DNA from: Sulfuritalea sp.
GTDB lineage: Bacteria > Pseudomonadota > Gammaproteobacteria > Burkholderiales > Rhodocyclaceae
DNA: 9,164 bases
Direction: 5' to 3'
Assembly (NCBI GenBank): GCA_022843505.1
Contig: JALHNN010000068.1
Span: 1 to 9,164 of the forward strand
Part shown: positions 1 to 6,379 of the stretch, piece by piece
Layout of the letters: each line of letters opens with the position of its first letter
Position numbering within the stretch: the stretch's first letter is position 1
Notes under the pieces: model-generated
The model's database searches: none
What the model saw: only the letters and a program-made list of their open reading frames with translations
What the model was told of the DNA's origin: nothing
Position numbers and translations under genes: made by a program

Positions 1-1181
<1,181 letters not shown>

Positions 1182-1223
1182 GAGGAACGCGGCCGCGCAT
1201 CAGCCGGTAAAAGCAAAAGCGCG

Positions 1224-1232
1224 ATTTTAACA
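1224..1232 (-). promoter_or_regulatory. Putative extended -10 promoter of secA (TGTTAAAAT)
   Basis: The minus strand reads TGTTAAAAT: a TG-n extension followed by TAAAAT, a 5/6 match to the sigma-70 -10 hexamer. No -35 hexamer is recognisable because the space upstream is filled by a GC-rich palindrome. It lies about 43 bases before the secA start, giving a predicted leader of roughly 35 nt. The 18-base block around it (1221-1238) recurs with 17/18 identity before lpxC. The promoter role is inferred; the sequence match and its recurrence are direct observations. Confidence 0.5.
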
Positions 1233-1254
1233 CGCAGGGGCGGCCGCCCCTGCG
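1233..1254 (-). terminator. Perfect 22-bp palindrome after the M23 gene, possible terminator
   Basis: Positions 1233-1243 and 1244-1254 are exact reverse complements with no loop bases (CGCAGGGGCGG and its complement), so a hairpin would use the central bases as loop. It lies 13 nt past the M23 stop codon. The stem is strong but no U-tract follows; instead TGTTAAAAT begins at once. A terminator role is therefore plausible but non-canonical, and the element may equally insulate or shape the secA promoter. Confidence 0.45.
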
Positions 1255-1267
1255 CCTGGGGCGGGAC

Positions 1268-2215
1268 TCAGTTGCGTCGGGTTGCCGGCCGCTGACCGTT
1301 CTGCGCCATGCGCAGGAAGCGGTCGGGATTCTGGGCAATGCCCCGGATGCGCACCTCGAAATGCAGGTGCGGGCCGGTGGAACGGCCGCTGGAACCGACC
1401 TCGGCGATCTTCTGGCCGCGCTTGACCAACTGCCCCGGCTTGACCAGTACCTTGGAAGCATGGGCGTAGCGCGTGGTGAGGTCCTTGCCGTGGTCGATCT
1501 CGACCAGGTTGCCGTACTGCGGATGGCGCTCGGCGGCGAGCACCACGCCGGAGGCAGCGGCACGAATCGCGGTGCCGGGGACGGCGACGAAATCGACGCC
1601 TTCGTGCATGGCGCGCTCGCCGGTGAAGGGATCGACCCGCCAGCCGTAGGCAGAGGCGTTCCACTGCGCCTCCACCGGCAGGCTGGTCGGCAGCAGGCTT
1701 TTCTTGATGCGGTCTTCCAGCATCTGCGATTCGATCATGGAAATCGCGTCGGACTTGGCTTCGACCTGCTTCGCCAGGGCGTCGACCGCGCGCTGCAGAT
1801 CGGTCGAGGACATCGCGCTGGGACTCACCAGGGGGCCGCCGCGGCCGTCCGGCTTGGCTTCGAAGGCTTTGAGTTCCTGGGGCTTGACACCGGCCATGGC
1901 CGCCAGGCGCTCGCCCATGGTGTCCAGGCGCAGCAGTTGCGCCTGCATCTCGCCGAGCTTGACCGCCATGGCGTTGAGGTTTTCACGCACGAAGTCGCGG
2001 GATTTTTCGGTTTCCTCGGCATTCATCGCCCGCAGCAGGTTTTGCAGGAAGGGCAGGCGCACTTCCGCGGCATGGCGCACGGTGACATAGGAAAAGATGG
2101 AGGAGAGCATCACCACCGAAACCATCATGGCTCCGGCAAACAACATCAGGTGACGCCAGGTCAGGGTGATGCTCCTTGCGGTTGCAAGGCGATCCGAGAC
2201 GAGAATAATATGCAA
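1268..2215 (-). CDS. Membrane-anchored M23 (LytM-type) peptidoglycan endopeptidase
   Basis: Predicted zinc endopeptidase that cuts peptide cross-links in peptidoglycan on the periplasmic side of the inner membrane. From the chosen start it has 315 residues. Residues 22-46 form one transmembrane helix, with an Arg-containing N-terminus suggesting N-in topology; about 62-170 is a charged, helical, coiled-coil-like stalk; about 190-300 is the M23 domain. The full catalytic set is visible: HEGVD (H204, D208), H252 in RYAH, and HLH (H283, H285), so it should be active, unlike the degenerate LytM activators EnvC and NlpD. The start is the TTG at 2215-2213, giving MHIILVSDRLATARS and preceded by GGGAG with a 6-nt gap. 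The in-frame ATG at 2350 would add 45 unlikely residues overlapping the divergent dciA. Its place just before secA resembles an uncharacterised Pseudomonas M23 gene. The exact bond cut is unknown. Confidence 0.92.
   Translation of the reverse strand: MHIILVSDRLATARSITLTWRHLMLFAGAMMVSVVMLSSIFSYVTVRHAAEVRLPFLQNLLRAMNAEETEKSRDFVRENLNAMAVKLGEMQAQLLRLDTMGERLAAMAGVKPQELKAFEAKPDGRGGPLVSPSAMSSTDLQRAVDALAKQVEAKSDAISMIESQMLEDRIKKSLLPTSLPVEAQWNASAYGWRVDPFTGERAMHEGVDFVAVPGTAIRAAASGVVLAAERHPQYGNLVEIDHGKDLTTRYAHASKVLVKPGQLVKRGQKIAEVGSSGRSTGPHLHFEVRIRGIAQNPDRFLRMAQNGQRPATRRN
2182..2209 (+). promoter_or_regulatory. Candidate promoter for dciA (TTGCAA, 16 bp, AATAAT)
   Basis: On the plus strand TTGCAA (2182-2187, 4/6 to the -35 consensus) and AATAAT (2204-2209, 5/6 to the -10 consensus) are separated by 16 bp. 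This is the only AT-rich stretch nearby in otherwise GC-rich DNA. It would start transcription near 2216, about 74 nt before the dciA ATG, and it lies inside the first codons of the divergent M23 gene. This is a pattern match only. Confidence 0.3.
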
Positions 2216-2221
2216 ACTTCT

Positions 2222-2226
2222 CTCCC
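2222..2226 (-). promoter_or_regulatory. Shine-Dalgarno deciding the TTG start of the M23 gene
   Basis: The minus strand reads AAGGGAGAGAAGT before TTG. GGGAG sits 6 nt from the TTG, a normal spacing, and there is no comparable site before the upstream ATG at 2350. This supports the TTG at 2215 as the true start. Confidence 0.65.
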
Positions 2227-2289
2227 TTCCGATTCTTTCCGGGTGGGCCGGCCAGCCAAAAGCGGCCCCGCCTGGAGAATTTCTAGTCG

Positions 2290-2727
2290 ATGACATCGCG
2301 CAGCCTCCAGGAACACCTCGTGTCCGGCGACCACCTGGCGCGGCTCGCAAGCCACGCCCAACGTCTGCTCCAATTCCAGCACTCTCTGGAAGCTGCGCTG
2401 CCGGCGGCGCTCGCGCCTCATGTCCGGGTAGCCAACTTCCGTCTGGGGGTACTCTTTATCCACGCCGCCAATGGCGCGGTCGCGGCGAAAGTCCGTCAAC
2501 TTGGACCGAGAATCGCCAACGATTTATCAATCAAGGGGGTGAAGGTTACCCAAATCGAGGTTCGAGTGCAAGCCGGAATCCAGAAATCGCCCAAGCAAAA
2601 GCATCAAAGACCTGCCCTTCCTGGACCCAGACAGAAGCAAGGACTAACTGCGCTGGCACGGGGGCTGCCTGCCGACTCCCCCCTGAGGTCCGCGCTCGGT
2701 CGGCTGCTGCAAAGCGTCAAAGAATGA
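2290..2727 (+). CDS. dciA: DUF721 / DciA-family protein (putative replicative helicase loader factor)
   Basis: The 145-residue protein has the layout I recognise as DUF721: an N-terminal helix ending HAQRLLQFQHSLEAALP (about 22-38), a KH-like alpha/beta core with VANFRLGVLFIHAANGAVAAKVRQL (47-71) and VTQIEVRVQ (86-94), then a basic linker (about 97-117) and a short helical tail with GLPADSPLRSALGRLL (125-140). DciA is the ancestral bacterial factor that helps load the DnaB helicase in lineages without DnaC/DnaI. The specific role here is inferred from family membership. It is the only plus-strand gene, divergent from the M23 gene (74-bp gap), and its last 11 bp overlap the end of the convergent small membrane protein gene. 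The ATG at 2290 is chosen for length. The nearest GGAG (2274-2277) is 12 nt away, longer than ideal, so a slightly later start such as the GTG at codon 11 cannot be excluded. Confidence 0.85.
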   Translation: MTSRSLQEHLVSGDHLARLASHAQRLLQFQHSLEAALPAALAPHVRVANFRLGVLFIHAANGAVAAKVRQLGPRIANDLSIKGVKVTQIEVRVQAGIQKSPKQKHQRPALPGPRQKQGLTALARGLPADSPLRSALGRLLQSVKE

Positions 2728-2899
2728 TCAGGCGCTCGACGGCGAACAGCACCAGCACCACAAAGCTGAAAGCCAGGGCACCGAGGGCGATGCGCCCCGA
2801 CAGGATCAGGTAGCGCCGGTCGCGGGTGAACAGCCAGGCGACGATGCCGCTGCCGATGGCAATCGCTGCGAGGATGCCGACGATCCGCAGCAGCAGCAT
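2717..2899 (-). CDS. Small hypothetical membrane protein with two TM helices
   Basis: A 60-residue protein with two hydrophobic segments, about 2-24 (LLLRIVGILAAIAIGSGIVAWLF) and 37-54, joined by a charged turn TRDRRYLILSGR. The positive-inside rule predicts a cytoplasmic turn with both ends in the periplasm, although VERLIIL at the C-terminus makes this less clear. It begins 12 nt after the lpxC stop, so it is probably cotranscribed with lpxC. The site before its ATG (GGCAGAG) is a weak Shine-Dalgarno. Its 3' end overlaps the convergent dciA by 11 bp. I believe short two-TM proteins occur at this place in related betaproteobacteria, but no function is known to me. Regular hydrophobicity and tight spacing behind lpxC argue that it is real and not a shadow frame. 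Confidence 0.72.
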   Translation of the reverse strand: MLLLRIVGILAAIAIGSGIVAWLFTRDRRYLILSGRIALGALAFSFVVLVLFAVERLIIL

Positions 2900-2911
2900 G
2901 GCTCTGCCCGC

Positions 2912-3826
2912 TCAGGCGAGGCCGGGGTAGAGCCGCGCAATCGTTCCCGGCGCGTCTTCGATGCGCTGGAAACTGACCAGTTCCCAGGCCGTGGCGTCGG
3001 CCAGCAGGGCGCGCAACAACTGGTTGTTGAGGGCGTGGCCCGACTTGTGGGCGGCAAAAGCACCCAGCAGGGGATGGCCGGCCAGGTAGAGATCCCCGAC
3101 GGCGTCGAGGATTTTGTGCTTGACGAACTCGTCGGCGTAGCGCAGGCCGTCGCTGTTGAGGACCCGGTATTCGTCCATCACGATGGCGTTTTCCAGGCTG
3201 CCGCCGAGGGCCAGGCCCTGGTCGCGCAGGGATTCGACATCCTGCATGAAGCCGAAGGTGCGCGCGCGCGCCACTTCCTTCAGATAGGACTGGTCGGCAA
3301 AATCGATGTGGGCGCGCGAGGCCGAGCGATCCACCGCCGGATGGTTGAAAACGATGGAGAAATCGAGGCTGAAGCCGTCGTAAGGCGAGAGGCGGGCCCA
3401 CTTGTCGCCGTCCCTGACCTCGACCGTCTTCCTGACGCGGAGGAATTTCTTGGCCGCGTTCTGCTCCTCGATTCCGGCCGACTGCAGCAGGAATACAAAC
3501 GGCGCGGCGGAACCGTCCATGATCGGCAACTCGGCGGCATCGACATCGACGTAGATGTTGTCGATGCCGAGTCCCGCCAGGGCCGACATCAGGTGCTCGA
3601 CGGTGGCGACGCGGGCGCCGTTCTGCTCCAGGCAGGAAGCGAGGCGCGTATCGCCGACGCCGAGCGGATCGGCCTTGAGGTCGACCGGCGGGTTCAGGTC
3701 GACGCGGCGGAACACCACGCCCGTGTCGAGCTGCGCCGGACGCAGCACCAGCGTCACCTTGACGCCCGAATGCAGGCCGACGCCGGTCGCCTTGATCACG
3801 GATTTCAGGGTGCGCTGACGGAGCAT
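2912..3826 (-). CDS. lpxC: UDP-3-O-acyl-N-acetylglucosamine deacetylase
   Basis: LpxC is the zinc amidase that removes acetate from UDP-3-O-acyl-GlcNAc, the first committed step of lipid A synthesis, in the cytoplasm. At 304 residues it is the normal length (E. coli 305). Catalytic and metal residues are intact: TVEH with E77 and H78, HKILDAVGD with H237 and D241, and KSGH with H264, each one less than in E. coli. PIMDGSAAPFV (101-111) is also typical. The start is the ATG at 3826 (MLRQRTLKSVIKATGVGLHSG). An in-frame ATG at 3898 would add 24 residues read through the upstream hairpin and promoter, and is rejected. No good Shine-Dalgarno precedes the ATG. The likely promoter is the extended -10 at 3862-3870, giving a leader of about 30 nt. 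A small membrane protein gene follows after 12 nt. In enterobacteria FtsH proteolysis controls LpxC level; whether that holds here cannot be read from the sequence. Confidence 0.98.
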   Translation of the reverse strand: MLRQRTLKSVIKATGVGLHSGVKVTLVLRPAQLDTGVVFRRVDLNPPVDLKADPLGVGDTRLASCLEQNGARVATVEHLMSALAGLGIDNIYVDVDAAELPIMDGSAAPFVFLLQSAGIEEQNAAKKFLRVRKTVEVRDGDKWARLSPYDGFSLDFSIVFNHPAVDRSASRAHIDFADQSYLKEVARARTFGFMQDVESLRDQGLALGGSLENAIVMDEYRVLNSDGLRYADEFVKHKILDAVGDLYLAGHPLLGAFAAHKSGHALNNQLLRALLADATAWELVSFQRIEDAPGTIARLYPGLA

Positions 3827-3861
3827 GGTTTGGCCGGGGAAGTCTTTGCTGCGGAACAGCA

Positions 3862-3870
3862 ATTTTAACA
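3862..3870 (-). promoter_or_regulatory. Putative extended -10 promoter of lpxC (TGTTAAAAT)
   Basis: The minus strand reads TGTTAAAAT, 36 bases before the lpxC ATG, identical to the element before secA. The -35 region would fall inside the upstream hairpin (3885-3890 reads CCCGTC on the minus strand), which is no match, so any sigma-70 activity would rely on the TG extension. Function is inferred. Confidence 0.5.
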
Positions 3871-3871
3871 C

Positions 3872-3916
3872 GCAGGCCCGGACCGACGGGGGAGGCATCC
3901 CCCGGTCCGGGCCTGC
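3872..3916 (-). terminator. Long GC-rich hairpin between ftsZ and lpxC, possible terminator
   Basis: A 13-bp perfect outer stem pairs 3872-3884 (GCAGGCCCGGACC) with 3904-3916. After a 3-nt bulge (3885-3887) a 6-bp inner stem pairs 3888-3893 with 3898-3903 around a GGCA loop. It starts 12 nt past the ftsZ stop codon. There is no U-run; TGTTAAAAT follows one base after the stem. It plausibly ends or attenuates the dcw transcript. Confidence 0.6.
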
Positions 3917-3928
3917 TGCGCGCGGATC

Positions 3929-5119
3929 TCAGTCCGACTGTCGGCGCAGGAAGGCCGGGATGTCGTACTTGTCCACCCCGGAAGCGGCCATCTGCTCGAC
4001 CTGCGAATTGCGCGGGCTGCCGCGACCGCTGACACTGACGCTGGACAGGTCGATGCCGGTCTGCACGCTGGTGACGTCGTAGACTTGCAGGTTGTCGGTG
4101 CCGGTGCGCAGTCCGACGGTTTCGACCACCCGCATGCTCGGCTTGGCCGCTTCGCGCACGCCGACGACGCCGAGACCGGTGGCGACCACGGTGACGCGCA
4201 ACTGGTCTTCCATGGTCTCGTCGAACACCGCACCGCAGATCACCGTCGCCTCCGGCGCCGTGTATTGGCGGATGGTCTTCATCACCTCCTTGTACTCCTT
4301 GAGGCCCAGCGTATTGCTGGCGGTGATATTGACCAGCACGCCACGGGCGCCGGACAGCTCGATGCCTTCCAGCAGCGGGCTGGCGACGGCCTCCTCGGCG
4401 GCAACACGGGCGCGATCGACGCCGGCGGCGACGGCGGAACCCATCATCGCCTTGCCCATCTCGCCCATCACAGTGCGCACGTCTTCGAAGTCGACGTTGA
4501 CCAGTCCCGGCACGTTGATGATTTCGGCGATGCCGCCCACGGCATTGCGCAGCACGTTGTCGGCGGCCATGAAGGCCTCGAGCATGCTGACCTCGTCGCC
4601 GAGAACCTCTTCCAGCTTCTCGTTGAGGATCACGATCAGCGAATCGACGTGGCGCGACAGTTCCGCCACGCCTTCCTCGGCGAGGCGCTTCCGCTTGCCC
4701 TCGTACTCGAAGGGCTTGGTCACCACGGCGACGGTGAGGATGCCCAGCTCGCGGGCCACTTCGGCGACGACGGGGCCGGCACCGGTGCCGGTGCCGCCGC
4801 CCATGCCGGCGGTGATGAACACCATATGGGCGCCGGTGAGCGCCTCGGCGATGCGCTCGCGCTCCATCAGCGCCAGTTCGCGCGCCTTTTCGGGCTTGCC
4901 GCCGGCGCCCAGGCCCGGCCCGAGTTGCAGCTTGACATGGGCATTGCTCTTCTTCAGCGCCTGCGAATCCGTGTTGCAGCAGATGAATTCGACGCCGCCG
5001 ACGCCTTCGCGGATCATGTGGTCCACCGCGTTGCCGCCGGCGCCGCCGACCCCGACCACCTTGATTACGGTCGAATTGCCCTCCGACCCCTGCCCCGCCA
5101 CTTCCTCTAGTTCAAACAT
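3929..5119 (-). CDS. ftsZ: Cell division GTPase FtsZ
   Basis: FtsZ is the tubulin-like GTPase that polymerises into the Z ring at midcell and recruits the divisome. At 396 residues it is a typical length. The GTP-binding glycine loop GVGGAGGNAV (about 23-32), tubulin signature GGGTGTG (107-113) and T7 catalytic loop NVDFED (N208, D210, D213) are all intact. After a variable linker (about 320-380) comes the conserved C-terminal peptide DIPAFLRR (386-393), which in E. coli binds FtsA and ZipA. Translation starts at the ATG at 5119, behind a consensus AGGAGG with a 5-nt gap, the strongest ribosome site in this cluster and consistent with FtsZ being needed in excess over FtsA and FtsQ. It starts 27 nt after ftsA. 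A long hairpin lies just after its stop. Confidence 0.99.
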   Translation of the reverse strand: MFELEEVAGQGSEGNSTVIKVVGVGGAGGNAVDHMIREGVGGVEFICCNTDSQALKKSNAHVKLQLGPGLGAGGKPEKARELALMERERIAEALTGAHMVFITAGMGGGTGTGAGPVVAEVARELGILTVAVVTKPFEYEGKRKRLAEEGVAELSRHVDSLIVILNEKLEEVLGDEVSMLEAFMAADNVLRNAVGGIAEIINVPGLVNVDFEDVRTVMGEMGKAMMGSAVAAGVDRARVAAEEAVASPLLEGIELSGARGVLVNITASNTLGLKEYKEVMKTIRQYTAPEATVICGAVFDETMEDQLRVTVVATGLGVVGVREAAKPSMRVVETVGLRTGTDNLQVYDVTSVQTGIDLSSVSVSGRGSPRNSQVEQMAASGVDKYDIPAFLRRQSD

Positions 5120-5124
5120 GCTTG

Positions 5125-5130
5125 CCTCCT
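5125..5130 (-). promoter_or_regulatory. Consensus Shine-Dalgarno of ftsZ (AGGAGG)
   Basis: The minus strand reads AGGAGGCAAGC before ATG, a full anti-SD match with 5-nt spacing. It lies in the ftsA-ftsZ gap, so ftsZ can be translated independently of ftsA, unlike the overlapping genes upstream. Confidence 0.85.
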
Positions 5131-5146
5131 GAAAAAGACCACCGCC

Positions 5147-6379
5147 TCAAAAATTTCTCGTGAACCACGCCTTCATGCGCGCCAGAACCTGCCCGAAACT
5201 GCGCGGGCTTTGCACCTTCATGCCGCGTTGACGCTGCGCCACCCCTTCCAACAACAAACCCATGGCCGTGGAGTGGCGCGGATTGCGCACGAAATCGCGC
5301 AAATTGCCGTCGTAGTGCGGCATCGCCAGCTTCACGGTATTGTGAAAAATCTCCTCGCCCAGCTCGGCCATGCCCGGCATCTGCGCCGCGCCGCCGGTCA
5401 GCACGACACCGGCGCGCAGCAGGCGCTCCTTGCCGCTGCGCTGCAGTTCTTCCTGCACCTTCTGGAATATCTCCTCGACCCGCGGCTGGATGAAGCCGGC
5501 CAGGGTCTGGCGCGAAAGCTGGGTCGACGGACGGTCGCCGACGCCCGGGACCTCGATCATTTCCTCGGGATCGGCCAGCTGCTGCAGGGCCACGCCATAG
5601 CGGATCTTGATGTCCTCGGCGTCCTGGGTCGAGGTGCGCAGGGCGATGGCGATGTCGTTGGTCAGCTGGTCGCCGGCGATCGGGATCACCGCCGTGTGGC
5701 GGATCGCTCCCTGGACGAAGACCGCCACGTCCGTGGTGCCGCCGCCGATGTCCACCAGGCAGACCCCGACGTCCTTCTCGTCCTCGGTCAGCACGGCGTA
5801 GCCTGAAGCCAGCGGCTGCAATACCAGGTCGACCACTTCCAGGCCGCAGCGATGCACGCACTTGACGATGTTCTGCACCGCCGTCACGGCGCCGGTCACC
5901 AGGTGCACCTTGACGTCGAGGCGCTTGGCGTCCATGCCGATCGGCTCCTTGACGCCGTCCTGGCCATCGACGATGAACTCCTGCACCAGGGAGTGCAGGA
6001 TCTGGTCGTCGGCGGAGATCGAGGTTGCGTTGGCCGCCTCGATGGCGTGCTCAACGTCGGCCTGGGTGACCTCCTTGTCGCGCACCACGGCCATGCCGGT
6101 GGAATCCTTGCTCTTGATGTGGCTGCCGGCGATTCCGGTGTACACCTCGCGCACCTTGCAGCCGGCCATCATCTCGACCTCGGCGATGGCGCGCGAGATC
6201 GAATTCACGGTAGCCTCGATGTTGATCACCATGCCGCGCTTGAGGCCGGTGGACTCCTGGCTGCCGATGCCGAGCACGCCCAGCCGGCCCTCGGCATCGA
6301 GCTCGCCGACGATGGCGACGATCTTGGAGGTGCCGATGTCGAGGCCGACGATCAGATCGCGTTTTGTATCTTTGCTCAT
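5147..6379 (-). CDS. ftsA: Cell division protein FtsA (actin-like membrane tether of FtsZ)
   Basis: FtsA is an actin-fold ATPase that anchors FtsZ filaments to the inner membrane and signals to the late divisome. From the chosen ATG at 6379 it has 410 residues. Visible parts are phosphate-1 GLDIGTSK (12-19), the FtsA-specific 1C domain (about 84-162), phosphate-2 VDIGGGTTD (209-217), adenosine motif VVLTGGAAQMPGM (325-337), and the C-terminal amphipathic membrane-targeting helix, about 394-410 (SFGQVLARMKAWFTRNF). The MSKDTKRD start is preferred over an ATG 14 codons upstream because GGAGG sits 4 nt before it, it overlaps the ftsQ stop as ATGA, and the extra residues do not look like FtsA. 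The start codon and part of the Shine-Dalgarno fall in an inverted repeat (6377-6401), suggesting that translation depends on ribosomes arriving from ftsQ. Confidence 0.98.
   Translation of the reverse strand: MSKDTKRDLIVGLDIGTSKIVAIVGELDAEGRLGVLGIGSQESTGLKRGMVINIEATVNSISRAIAEVEMMAGCKVREVYTGIAGSHIKSKDSTGMAVVRDKEVTQADVEHAIEAANATSISADDQILHSLVQEFIVDGQDGVKEPIGMDAKRLDVKVHLVTGAVTAVQNIVKCVHRCGLEVVDLVLQPLASGYAVLTEDEKDVGVCLVDIGGGTTDVAVFVQGAIRHTAVIPIAGDQLTNDIAIALRTSTQDAEDIKIRYGVALQQLADPEEMIEVPGVGDRPSTQLSRQTLAGFIQPRVEEIFQKVQEELQRSGKERLLRAGVVLTGGAAQMPGMAELGEEIFHNTVKLAMPHYDGNLRDFVRNPRHSTAMGLLLEGVAQRQRGMKVQSPRSFGQVLARMKAWFTRNF

Noticed and set aside
2245..2268. Possible short hairpin between the M23 gene and dciA
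   Set aside because: Only 6-bp perfect arms with a 12-nt loop; too weak in a region this GC-rich.
1361..2293. Plus-strand 310-codon open frame opposite the M23 gene
   Set aside because: Shadow of a GC-rich gene. The minus-strand frame has TM, coiled-coil and complete M23 motifs; this one has none.
2604..3401. Minus-strand 265-codon frame overlapping lpxC and the small membrane protein gene
   Set aside because: Arg/Pro/Ala-rich out-of-frame translation of lpxC without any family signature.
3827..3898. 24-codon N-terminal extension of LpxC from the upstream ATG
   Set aside because: It reads through the hairpin and extended -10, and the family begins at MLRQRTLKS.
4085..5132. Long plus-strand open frames opposite ftsZ (about 340 codons in two frames)
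   Set aside because: They mirror the codon structure of ftsZ in GC-rich DNA, have His/Ala/Gly- or Ser/Thr-rich composition and no recognisable domain.
5979..6000. 8-bp inverted repeat (TCCTGCAC arms, 6-nt loop) inside ftsA
   Set aside because: It lies deep in conserved coding sequence (LVQEF region) and is explained by codon choice; one such repeat is expected by chance in GC-rich DNA.
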